Assembly: GCA_950295325.1 (NCBI GenBank)
Contig: OX485805.1
Span: forward strand, 51,732,758 to 51,796,757
Direction of reading: 5' to 3'
DNA from: Polytrichum commune
Taxonomy: Eukaryota > Streptophyta > Polytrichopsida > Polytrichales > Polytrichaceae
DNA length: 64,000 bases
Shown here: positions 48,690-60,173 of the stretch, one piece after another
How positions within the stretch are numbered: position 1 is the first letter of the stretch
How the letters are laid out: each line of letters begins with the position of its first letter
Translations under genes and position numbers: made by a program
Notes under the pieces: generated by a model
Told to the model about the DNA's origin: nothing
What the model saw: only the letters and a program-made list of their open reading frames with translations
Database searches by the model: none

Positions 48690-49195
48690 CTTTGTAATGT
48701 CGCTCCCTTTTTTATATCATGAACCCTAGGAACAAATGTGTTTGGTTTAAATCTCCCTTCTTGTTGTCACATTTCCCTCTCATATATCATGGGTTTTGAC
48801 ATTAGATAATCCACCAAAGAATTAAAACCACATGCTCACACACATCATGTTGTCATCATTGTCATTATTATTGTTATTGTAATTTTAACTTTATGTTATT
48901 CCATAATGTCACATGCTACACTAATTGCATCCTCACACTTACTGGCATGGACGACTACTGTAATGAATGACTCCTACCAACAGGGACCACTTTTAACTCC
49001 AATTTGGCTACTGAGAGCCATTGAATATAACCAATGCTGATAGAACCCGTTCACTGATGACCTGCACCAGTAGGTGTGGGTGGGCTATAATTCTCTATTA
49101 TCACGCATCCATTTTAACACTGCAGACCTCCTTAATATCACGTGCACTTTGGTCACCACAGGCGTGATATTAGGGAGGTTAGAGTGTACAGTGAA
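48690..49195 (-). repeat. Dispersed repeat family C, copy 2, split by a MITE
   Basis: The reverse complement matches 24116-24580 in two parts, 48690-48926 and 49088-49195. The uninterrupted copy reads straight across the junction. Confidence 0.7.
48927..49087. mobile_element. MITE, family D, copy 2 (~160 bp)
   Basis: Ends GCATCCTCACACTTACTGG and the complement of GCCCACCCACACCTACTGG. TAATT lies on the left (48922-48926) and on the right (49088-49092); the flanks may be an 8 bp duplication with mutations. The empty site is visible in the paralogue near 24200-24225. Confidence 0.75.
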
Positions 49196-49378
49196 GTAAA
49201 GTAGAGTCAAGTGAAGTCAAGGAATAGAGGCAGAGTGGTGGCAGCCGAAATCACGCAGAACTTGACACTTTGCAGCCTCGATTCCACAAACCCAACTCCA
49301 GGAACAATACACCGAAAGATCATCACAAAACATTCATGCCAAAATTTCAAAATGACACACCTCACATCAAATCCTCAC

Positions 49379-49535
49379 AAGCTCCAACATCACCAAGTCT
49401 TCCAACAATCTGCTCTCTGAATTCCCCGAGGAATTGAGACCCCATCATGTCCTCTAACAATCCGTCATCGACGAATTGAGCCTCGATCGGCTTCGAAAGC
49501 TTGGGTTCATAGATTGGCAGACCAAAATCCACCAT
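49379..49535 (-). CDS. Coding-like first exon of an unknown divergent gene (or relic)
   Basis: An ATG at 49535 opens 52 codons ending at a good donor (GTGAGG at 49378). The peptide begins MVDFGLPIYEPKLSKP and continues with AQFVDDGLLED and GEFREQIVGRLGDVG. It has balanced composition and varied codons, unlike the low-complexity frames elsewhere. I do not recognise the family. It points away from the SSADH gene, with only ~130 bp between the start codons, so a bidirectional promoter is conceivable. Downstream (lower coordinates) lie family C and MITE sequences and no following exon was found, so the gene may be broken or may have a long first intron. Confidence 0.4.
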
Positions 49536-49664
49536 ATCCTTGAAGAGAAAGGACAATGAGTGCGATTTCCAATGCAGCCCGGGGTAAAGTGGCACCCTGG
49601 CTCCCTGCCGCAATCCGCCAGGTGCCTGACGGATACATTTCAAACCTTCCACAATTTCATTGCC

Positions 49665-52600
49665 ATGGATTTGCTTCAATTTCGGGGTTCTATGGTTTTT
49701 CCAAATGTTTTTAAAGGTTACGTGAACTGGATGGTTGTGAATTTGGTGCAGATGAGTAGCATGGCACAGCTGAAAAATATGGGGCTGCTCAAGTCGCAGG
49801 GTTTAGTGGGAAGCAACTGGGCCGATGCCCAAGACGGCCGAACATTCCCGGTATGCCTCAAACTCATGCACACTTTTCAAGTTAAAAATTGGGCCACTGC
49901 ATACGTGCATCTGCGTACTCTGCCTTTTTTTTATTAAAATTTTAAACTTTACTGTAATTTTTTTGAATCTATGATTCAATGTATGGTGCTTATTGTGTTT
50001 TTCATTGTTGTGGAGGGTTTTAACTTATGAGCAATGGTTATAATTTTGTAACTTGTCCTATGGCTAGGTCAACAATCCTGCGACAGGAGAGCTCCTCACA
50101 TCCGTGCCATTCATGAGCTCACGGGATACCCAGAATGCGATTGCGGCTGCCTCACATGCTTTCCCATGTACGTAGTACAATAGTGCTAAATTTACCTTGT
50201 GAATCTACGGTGGCAAGGATTATGACATTGCCGTTTGGGGGTTTAGTAGGGTGTCTACGCTCACATTGTTGATTTAAATAGCTATTTCTGTTATTTACAA
50301 TGCTGTCCTTGAGATTTATAGAAACATCATGATGAGATTTTACACGTGGAATTGATCTTCTGGTGTTGCCTTTTGTGAAGCTTGGAGCAGGCGAACGGCA
50401 CATGATAGGAGCAAACTTATGAGAAGATGGTGAGCTTTCCACTCACATTCTTATCACTCCTGGGATTCGAACATGTGTGGATGCACCTAGATCACACACA
50501 ACATAGCATTGTGCATTAAATGATTTGTGAGGTGAATATGTTTATTCTAAACACCATGTTGGATATACTATTGTTTAAGACTGTAAAAGTCTCTGCTGTT
50601 TTGAAACCGTCCTTGCCTCAGTATTGATGTTTTAAGGAAATGATTGCAATCTGCGTAGGTTTGACCTATTGATTGAGAACAAAGATGACCTTGCCAAACT
50701 CATGGTTCTGGAACAAGGAAAACCCTTTGCAGAGGCTGCTGATGAGGTAATCTATTTCCCAGACATCTGGAAATTGGAAACACTAGCATTGTTATTTCAG
50801 TTTCAACAGACACATTTGATGAGTCGTAGAGAACGTTGTGGATTTCTTTGATTGGTTTTTGAGTTGCATTGATGGGGTCTTGATCCTGTCATGGTGGATT
50901 TCATGAATTTCTGGCAATGTTCAGGTTGTGTATGGTGCAGGCTTTGTAGAATTCTTTGCAGAAGAAGGCAAGAGGGTGAATGGCGACATTATTCCCTCAC
51001 CATTTCCAGAGAAGCGCATGTTTGTCATGAAACAGGCAAGACTATTCTAATTGATACTTCTACCCAGTGGTTTTTTAGTAAACATCTCACTCAAGAAGAG
51101 GTTACAGCGTTGTAGTAGTCATTAATTCACATTAGGTCTTAAGAATCACCCAATTGATCAGATCTCTTATTTTCTTGGCCTCAAACTCTTCAGGGTTTGT
51201 TGATTCCAGAGTCCTCGTGTGTGATCTTTTGAAATTACATGGTGGAGGTGTTTAGATTTTTATTTTTAATTTAAATATTTAAAATAATCATACAGCACAA
51301 AATAAATGAGTGTATGCATGTAACATCCTGAAACATGAAAGAGGAACTTTTTCATCGGCTGATAGATTGCATTTTGTGTTGTTGGCAGCCGGTCGGAGTA
51401 GTGGGTGCCATAACACCATGGAATTTTCCTCTTGCTATGATCACTCGCAAGGTTCATGGCCGACCTTCGAATGTAATTGTATACTTTTTCAATATGTGAT
51501 GGTTGTTGTATTTGTCAAGCACGTGCTTTGGTGACAAAAAGCTGCATCTATTTGACTTCTTTTTCACTTTATAAACTAGCTCAAATCAAGTTTTCAATGT
51601 AGAATGGTGTATGCATTCTTATTGCAGGTGGCACCAGCATTAGCTGCAGGATGCACAATTATAGTCAAGCCTGCTGAGCTGACCCCATTAACCGCTCTTG
51701 CAGCTGCAGAGCTTGCACTGCAAGCTGGCATCCCTCCTGTCAGTATATCTCAAACCATGTTGTCAATCTGCATATTAAAATTGTTGTATTTTTTAATGTT
51801 TTTTTAGTTTAAATTTGTAAATCAAATGGCGATTTTCCATTGGTCACTGGTTGATATGCGTGCAATGTGGGCGTTTGGCAGAAGGGTCAAACCTATGCTC
51901 TAGATTTTGATGCTAATTTCAGCCTCAATCTATACATCTGATATTTAATTTGCCAGGTTCTAATGGAGATATAAGTTTTGTTGATCCTTAATTTGGAACT
52001 CTGGAAGCTGTAACTTGGTGAAGTTGTTGTGATCACACAGGGTGTTTTGAATGTAGTGATGGGGGATTCTGTGGAGATTGGCAATGCAATGATGGAAAGC
52101 ACTGAGGTAGGTTCAAGGTAGCAAATCTTAGAGATCATCCTCACACATCCATTTGTTGATGTGTGCATATACGAACTATTATGTACTATACATAGGCTTC
52201 AGTTTCAATAAAAATCCTTTTCTTGAGGGTTAAAGCAACTGTTGCAGGTAACACTTCGAAATCGATTGACTTACATTATGACGTTACCGTCATTCCGTAT
52301 TTTCTGTGTAGGTGCGGAAAATCACATTCACAGGCTCAACAGCAGTTGGGAAAATATTAATGGCTGGCGCTGCAAAAACTGTGAAAAAGGTGATTACTAC
52401 TAAGAGTACTGGAGAAACTGTGAAAGGCTAACATGAGTTTCCAGGATCTTTTAATAACAAGTCTTAGTCATTCGGTAATTAATTATTTGTGCATTACAAA
52501 GGTTGATCCCACCAGAGAATACCTGAGAGACATACTTTGAATCCTATTCATAGCAGACTTCAAATTAGCTGGCCTTGCTTTGTTGGTCAAGAATGGAAAT

Positions 52601-55600
52601 TTGTGTTGATGCAATTCGTCATGGGCAATATGAAAATCCTGAAAGGATTGAAATGACAGCAGTTGGCTTAGGTATGTAGCTTGTAAATCCACAAATTTTT
52701 TTGTCCATAACCAACCCACCCACTTGATACTGGGACTGTATAAAACGTATAACCCCCCAAATTTTTTTGTGCCTGTGAAATCCAGAAAGAGGTACTTAAC
52801 ATTGATCTGACATCGTTGCTTTCATATAGGTCTCTCTCGAGCTCGGCGGAAATGCACCTTGCATCATTTTTGATGATGCTAATCTTGAGATTGCTGTCAA
52901 AGGAGCGGTAATTCATGTTTCTCCTTGGAAATACAACGACCTTCCTTTTGATTTGTTTTGATGTCTTGCATTTACAGATGGCTGTCACAGGTACCAATCT
53001 GATGGAAAAACATTATTTTCCTTGAACTTTCCATTCATATGGGATGTAAATGGGAATGCAGTTGGCTGGCAAGTACCGAAACTCAGGCCAAACATGTGTC
53101 TGCGTGAACCGAATTCTTGTTCAAGATGGTGAGAAATGATATAGCCTAGGTGTTTGTGCTATGCACTATTTTTTTTCACACTACTGGTACAGAACAAAGT
53201 TTATTTGTGAGCTTGTATTGTGATGCAATGAAAATTCCTTTGCAATTAAAATAAGTAAAATGCCTATAGTATCTCTTGAAGTAATATAATTGATATCGGA
53301 AGAGCACCACGACAGGTATCTATGATAGGTTTGCAGAGGCGTTTGCAAAGGCGGTGTCAGAATTACGAGTAGGCAATGGGCTGGAGGAAGGCATAACTCA
53401 GGTCTGCATGTTTGCACGTAGACAAAGTGGAATTTGTGAAAACTTGAGTCATATGTCCACAATATAGATCAATTGATCCTTTGTATGCTTTAATCACCTT
53501 GGTCCAGCTCATTGATCTGGATCCATACATTAATTTTGGAAATTTCTCATTTTTTCATGCTGCTTCATTTAACCTCATGAGATTTTCTCTGAGATACAAT
53601 GCTTATCTAGTACATCTTTCTGTTTGTATGCTTCATTGACACCCTAGTTCCGGCTCATCAGTCAGGACCCCAATTTGTTTTTGAAGTTTCTTCTTCTTCT
53701 TCTTCTTCTTTTAATTATTTAAAAAAATTTCAATTTTTTTTTTTTTTGAGGTTCTAATTTTTTTAAGTCATGCTGATTCGTTTAACCTTGTGAGATGCCA
53801 TGTATTATTTTCTGCAGGGACCGTTGATCAACAAGGCAGCAGTGGACAAGGTGAGAATGACTCTTACAACAATTTATAGATTGAAAATCAATGTAAATCT
53901 AAACACACCGTTTTAAATGGCCAACTAAGGGTTTTCCATAATAACTGGAAGCAAGTTAAGCGAACTAAGATCAAGCAGTGCTCCACTTTGATGATGGTGT
54001 GTATTGTATCTGCAGGTAGAAAAACACGTGAAAGATGCTGTCTCCAAGGTATGAACTAATAAAGCCAAAGGATGTTAATTGTAATGTGTCATTTGTTGTT
54101 GGAGAAATGCTATCCGAAATGTAATGTATTCGAAACTCAAGGAGTGATTGGAGAAACTGTAAGCACAGCTGATATATTAATCCATGGTTGTACTTGATGC
54201 ACATGGGCCTTATGTGGTCAATCTTCTCAATTGGAACCTATATTAGTGGTATATGGCAAGGCTTGTAGGTAACAACAGACACACCTGTCACGATAAGATT
54301 GGACTATGTGCTCAAAATATAGATACCATTCTAGGTTCAATAGTTACCACAAATTGGGAGAGCCTATGTGGTTTTGAAGAGAATGAGAATCTTCATTTTC
54401 ATCTCTTGTAAATTTTCATGTTATCTCAGATTCTGATACTTGAAATGACAATCTTCATGACTCGCAATTGCTGATGAGAAAATTTTCAATCTGATCCAAT
54501 GGGCTGAATTTGTCTACAGAGTTGGAAAATCCCACAACAGGGCCGCATACATTAAGGTCATTTTCTGTCTTGAAAGCTTCATGCTTTGAAGATATCTGTT
54601 TATCTGAGCCTTGCGTTATTTTGCAGGGTGCAAAAGTGTTGTTGGGAGGCAGACGGCATAGTCTTGGCCGCACGTTCTATGAGCCAACAGTTCTGGGTGA
54701 TGCAAGTGACCGCATGTTGATTTTCAGGTACTAAATTACTTTTCAGGCTGTGCATGTAGCGGTGGGTTGTAAAATTTAGGTTTATAACTCAGAATTTGGA
54801 AGGCGCACCTTGAAAGTAACTGTAATTGAAGGCCTGGGATGTCCTCCACTTCCCAGATGAGAGGCAAGTAGTTGGGCCTTATGGTTGGACCCACGAGGTC
54901 GATGGTTTGAATCCTTGTGGTGGCCTATTGCGTTCGATCATCCACTCACTTGTCGCGATGAGAGCCCGTGGCATGTAATTCTTGTAAAAAAATAAGGTTA
55001 TGTGGGGGTTCGACCCTGGAGTAATATGCCAAGGTAGTGTCAGTCCTTGTTGCGGTGTGCTGCAGGTTGTATGTGCCCCCAAAAGATAAAAGGAACCGTT
55101 TTTCCTTTGTGAAGGGAGGAAGTTTTTGGGCCTGTAGCACCCCTTGTGCGCTTCAAGACTGATGAGGAAGCTATGAAGATGGCCAATGACACAGAGTTTG
55201 GTGTGCTACTCTGCTCTTTGCATTTTCTGTGTATGAAGTAGGAGCAATAAATAATAATAAATCATTGCATAGTCGTCCCTCAAGGTGGCAACTCTTTCCT
55301 TTCAAATAATTAATTTTAAATCGATTGTAATGCTTCTATGAGTTTTTAAAGTTGTGATTCAACAAAGAGGAGCAACATGCTTAGAAAGTGGGTACTGATA
55401 GGAATTCATTGAGACCACTTGTGTCTGTATAGAAAAGGTTTAACCTCTAAAATTGACGAGGTTTTAGAACTAATTAGAAGCAATGTTTCTAAACGTTTCT
55501 AATGCAGAGGTCACATCCAGACCCCCTAGGTACATGTGTCTTTTTACTTCAAAGAAAATCGTCTTAGCCCCCTAATCCTCTTAGGTACATATGTCTTGGA

Positions 55601-57269
55601 ATACTTACAATACAAAAGCAGTGCTATGCTTAAAATAGTGCTTATCCTTGAAAATGATGTTTTAGCATCTCCACACCAGGCTCTAAAGAAGTTGACCCAT
55701 GCCGGTGCTATGGATAGCTGCCACCCAAGGAGTTGTCCTTCTGTATGGTATGTGGCCTCCGGTTAGCACACAATTTTAGTCCACCATCACAACCCTCTAA
55801 GATTTACATATAAACACTAATTTTACATCGTTTCAATCACATAAAACTACAACATTGAATCAATGGCTATCAAATACAGGGTTGGAATTTAATCTTGAAC
55901 TATGACTTGAATCAAAGTCGAATGAATCATCAGCTATATGTTGAGTTAGCACTGAAAAGACATCAAATACTGCAAGGGTATGTATCAAAACTGTTTCAAC
56001 AAATGGTGGCGACTTGCATTTTGAGACGACTTTGACAAAAGGGATAACAGAAACTTGAATGTTGTTGGCAGGCCTAGCAGCGTACTTCTTCACAGAAAAC
56101 ATTGCTCGAGGCTGGCGTGTTGCTGAATCTCTGGAATATGGCATCGTTGGCTTGAATGAGGGCCTTGTTTCAAGCGAGGTATTGAAGTCCGCATTTGTAT
56201 CCAATATATGACTGTTCTACTTCATGAGCAATTTCAAAGTTCCATTGTGTTTGCTCACTTATTTGTCGTCATCAGAACCATACAAGTATCTACATACACA
56301 ATAGATGATATTATGAGGAAAATGGCCATGGGCATGTTTTGGGTTAGGTGATCATCTCGCACTAAATCAATTGCGTGTTTCATTTCCTAGATTGAGAACT
56401 TTGGGTGCAGGGAAAAAAGTGTCCGTTTAAGGCCACCTACCTTCTATCCAAATCTTTACTCATGTGTGAGTTGGTCGTAATGCAATGGATACTCTACAGG
56501 TGGCTCCATTTGGGGGTATGAAGCAATCTGGTCTAGGCCGTGAAGGATCGCAGTATGGAATAGACGAATACCTGGAGGTACTTACTCTCAGACCTTGAGC
56601 AATATTTGGTTGGGTGAAATTTCTATATTCTTAACCCTTGAATGTCCGACAGGACCTTGGAGACAAGAAAATAAGTTTTCTTTGTTGACAACTTCCTCTA
56701 AATAGTCTTCTCTTGGGATAAAAGTATTTCTTGACACAACTTTTTTTGTCATGATGAGGTTGTCCAATAATTGAAGAATTTAGTTATACCAGTGTGTAAC
56801 ACGGTCAAGTGCAATGTGAAGGAGTTGAAAACAGTACAATTCTGTGTAATATCTAGTACTTATAGCTATCATTTCTACACACGATGTACTTTTTGTGTTT
56901 TTCAAAAGATGTTGAACATAGGTCACTCTAAATGCTTGGAACAGAAATTTGTAAAAGAGTACCTTGCTCCGAATTTTTTAATTTAAATTTCTAATGACTT
57001 GTTCTGAAGTGATTTGTAACAAAGTCTCCTGAAATGTAAACAACATTTTGAAAGGCCTTCATCCTAATTTACCTGAAATTTCAAAAAATTGCCTCCTTCT
57101 ATAAGGGTTAAGAATCTTCTGTGAAATGCTTTTTGATGACCGACACATTGTGACACGCTCTAGTGTGGCAATTTAGGCTGATTGAGTGGAGCAACATTTT
57201 TTTTACTTTTTTGTTGCCCTGCAGCTCAAGTACGTCTGCCTTGGCAACATGAAGCAACCTATCACCTAA
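49665..57269 (+). CDS. ALDH5F1: Succinate-semialdehyde dehydrogenase, mitochondrial (ALDH5F), 19 exons
   Basis: Exons: 49665-49850, 50068-50167, 50381-50429, 50659-50746, 50925-51035, 51389-51451, 51628-51738, 52041-52106, 52312-52389, 52830-52907, 53062-53128, 53316-53401, 53818-53850, 54016-54048, 54627-54727, 55115-55200, 56072-56178, 56500-56577, 57225-57269. They join to 521 codons plus stop; the Arabidopsis protein is 528 aa. The enzyme oxidises succinic semialdehyde to succinate with NAD+, the last step of the GABA shunt in the mitochondrial matrix. Visible: TPWNFP (Asn190), GSTAVG (~266-271), ELGG general base (Glu288), GQTCVC with catalytic Cys322 and nearby Cys324 (possible redox pair), FGPVAP, and [14 protein letters not shown] near the C-terminus. 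Intron 5 has a GC donor. The start at 49665 has a strong GCC-ATG-G context; an in-frame ATG at 49572 would add 31 residues. The N-terminus is presumed to be a mitochondrial presequence. Confidence 0.97.
53691..53748. repeat. TTC and T-rich microsatellite in SSADH intron 12
   Basis: TTCTTC units (53691-53709), then a T run ending near 53747, in the intron between exons at 53316-53401 and 53818-53850. Confidence 0.85.
54265..54430 (+). repeat. Old dispersed repeat, copy 5, in SSADH intron 14
   Basis: GATTGGACTATGTGCTCAAA, TTCTAGGTTCAATAGTTA-like and GAGAATCTTCATTTTCA-like blocks match the 15280/38590 consensus. It is intronic and does not interrupt coding sequence. Confidence 0.6.
54845..55085 (+). 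mobile_element. Possible tRNA-derived SINE in SSADH intron 15
   Basis: GGTTTGAATCC near 54903 matches a Pol III B-box almost exactly. About 35-40 bp upstream, AAGTAGTTGGGC is a weak A-box-like sequence. A second TTCGACCC-containing block follows near 55017. Structure and length suggest a tRNA-derived SINE; no target duplication was seen. It lies within the intron between exons ending 54727 and starting 55115. Confidence 0.4.
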
Positions 57270-58432
57270 TCTTAGAATGCTGGACTCTATTTGGAGCTCC
57301 TTGTTTGCTGGGTAAACTCTTTTTCCAGTTTCTTGTTATTATGTAACATTTTCTATAGATTGGTGCTAGGAACGCAGGTATATACATGATTATCATCAAG
57401 GAAGCACATCTTAGAGCATAATGAGTTTTTTTTGTTGGTCACAGTGAATTTCATGTGATTGGAGCTTCACTCACAACATCGACTCAATCAATTGTCAACA
57501 ATACCTGTATGCAAGGCAATGTGCCATAGGTGTGATTGCAGATACCTCTTGGACCAGGATATACCTCTGATGTAGATTTTAAAGTAGTTTACTAGATCAG
57601 TGCTGTACATGAACTATGAAGTATAGGTACACATTTATGTCTTTATTGCCTGGACTAGATGTGATTTCTGTTGAAATCAGACTATCAAACGTTGCACAAA
57701 TCTGGACATTTGTGTAGATTCAGGTGTTCTCAGTTGTTGTACAACCTCTTTGGATGCATTCAATCACTGCAATGATAATTTTGGGGTCTTCAAACTTACA
57801 CTTTAATTAGGCGCACTCTAATTTCATAATTAGTGTGGAAATACCAGGTGACTTTATTAAGATCCTACTGATAGATCATTTCATCGACCAAAGCCATCTC
57901 TGGACCTAACTTATCCAGGTACAATGCATTACACTATTCCTAAGAAGGCAAACAATTGCACTAGAGCAATAACTACATGATGCATCCTGGCAGCCCGGCT
58001 AAATTACATAATGAAGGAGATTCTCCTGGGCGAAGAATGTGGCTGTGGGTTAAGGCCTGGTAGGATTTCTGAGTCAACACGTCAAATTAGAGTAAAGATT
58101 TGTAAAATCCACTCCCTAATTATTACATTCATACTCAGGAAGTCTCATCCATTCAGTACACGTCATTGCACTCAACAATAGATAAGTATAGAGAAACTTT
58201 AGGCATGTAAAAATTATTTTACCTACTCTCTCTCCTATTCGGTGGAACCCTACAATTACTCCTGAACCATAGAAATTCACCCAATGGCCATCGTAGGCAA
58301 GCACACAAACTCCAGTATAAAACCAGATAGAACGCTCAAGTTTTGTATCTCTTCATATACTTAGTTTACTACTTAGTAAGGAGTGTTAAGTTTTCAGAGC
58401 GAAATGTGATAATGTATCTGCCTCTAGTTCAT
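57270..58432. other. SSADH 3' flank and intergenic DNA
   Basis: The 3' UTR follows the stop at 57267-57269, but no polyadenylation signal was assigned with confidence. No further gene was seen. Confidence 0.5.
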
Positions 58433-58678
58433 GGCTGGGGATTCGTGGCACTCAAGTAAAATCATCCATCCAAGATATCGTGGATGAAGTGGCTCCAATA
58501 AAAAAAGCCCCCCTATGGGGTTGAGGGCCGATTCATTCGAATGTGACGTCACTAGACTAATTCGGGGCCTTTGACTCTATTTCCGGAATCAAATTGCCCA
58601 AAAATAGCCATTTAGATGATTCCTGTGTTTTTTTCATCCGCACGGATGATTTTACTTGAGTGCCACGAATCCCCGGCC
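58433..58678. mobile_element. MITE, 246 bp, with 9 bp target duplication (Mutator-like)
   Basis: Inverted ends of about 35 bp share GATTCGTGGCACTCAAGTAA and continue to ATCATCC. The left begins GGCTGGGG and the right is the complement of GGCCGGGG. CTAGTTCAT is repeated exactly at 58424-58432 and 58679-58687. Nine-base duplications suggest Mutator-like origin (hAT, with 8 bp, is the alternative). It has no coding capacity and lies ~1.2 kb downstream of SSADH. Confidence 0.93.
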
Positions 58679-60173
58679 CTAGTTCATAGTCTAAACTAAT
58701 GATTACATTCTAGTGAGATTAGTACTATGAAGTAGTGCAGGAAGGAGCTGTCCAAGCTCTCTGCAAAGAAGATCAACAAGAGCTGCACAAGCCCATCAAG
58801 AACTACATGATACCGGGAGCTCGTGGAAGCACTCTCGGCCACCATCAACTTGAAGGAGCTTCTTGACAGCATGTGTTCAAAGGAAACATGTCTTGGTCAC
58901 CATCAAGTCAAACACATAATCAACAAACAACCACTACTAAGTTGTTTGAGAATTCATGTCTCACTTTGAGACATTAGTTGGATTGTGAGGAGTTTAGACA
59001 AGAGAAGTGTCAAATGTCTACTTCAAGACATTGCCGAGACATTCACTATAAGAATGTCCAGATTGAGACATTTTCATGTATTAACATTAATTGCCACAGA
59101 TTCACGCATTAACTGTTGAATATTTACTATTTACTCGGATTTCGTTGTCAAAACTTTTCAAGACTTTTATCGCGAATGTAGTTTTCCATTTCATCTTTTA
59201 CGGTGTCGGACTAGTTGGTGAAACTAATTATCTACTACTCATGTAGCATTGCCACTTGCTGTAATCACATTCGTCCATTTTGCGAAGACGTGTGCGACTA
59301 ATATTGGTTGATTCTTCAATTATTCCAATTTTGTTATTTTAATTTAATGAACGCATTGTTGTATGCTAGGTTTAGGAAGAACCGGCTGAATTTAGGCAAA
59401 TAAATATCGAAGTGAGGCCCTCGTGGAGATGCCTAGAATATACCTCAAATGAATAAAGAAAATCCAAGCCATGACAACATGTAGCCGGTTGGATTTGGCC
59501 TGTTGGAGTTCCACGCATGTGCATCCACCTGGCCTCTCATTATTAACCCAAAGTATCGATGTGGATAAAACGTGTTAAAAACCCTATGACCTTCTTTTGC
59601 CTAACATACCTCTGATTGATCAAGGTGATGGGATAACTCTTCCTCCTTGAGCAGTTTCCATTGCACCCGAAACAACAGTTAATATTTTATTTTGTTGTAC
59701 CAAAATTTCTATTTTTCTTGCTCAAATTAAACTAATTTAAATTTGTATGTGTATTTTCTCTAACACTATATGTAAACTTAATAGTATTTTTCATTCCTTG
59801 TAAATAAAAATTGCCCATTTTAGATTAGGAATGTTGCAATTAATGTGCCTTAGTAAAAATGTTAAAATTTTAAGGATACAAAAATGAATTAACTCAAAGT
59901 AAATTGGGTTGATAATATTTGTAAATTTCTTCATGGAAAGTGTTATTTGAAAAGCAACCACATTGAAGTAAACTACTAGTTGAATTATGTACAATATTTA
60001 GTCTAATATCTAAATATGAAACCATGGTCACCCATCTTATTCATGTAACTCCATGCACAATCATCAATTTTGTTGGGTGCATGTACAAAATTAAGGTTTA
60101 TTAGATCATTAAGTCGAATTAACTTGAAGATGGTTGCTAATAATGTTTTGTATGTAGATAACAAATTGTTGGG
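58679..60173. other. Unassigned DNA between the MITE and the CACTA remnant
   Basis: 58,740-58,950 has short coding-like stretches (for example ELVEALSATINLKELLDSM) in more than one frame, possibly from an old retroelement. The word GAGACATT and variants recur between 58,960 and 59,070. The 5' end of the CACTA element was not located. Confidence 0.45.

Noticed and set aside
52979-52991. Possible 13 bp micro-exon in SSADH intron 10
   Set aside because: It would break the frame; the conserved [12 protein letters not shown] junction is complete without it.
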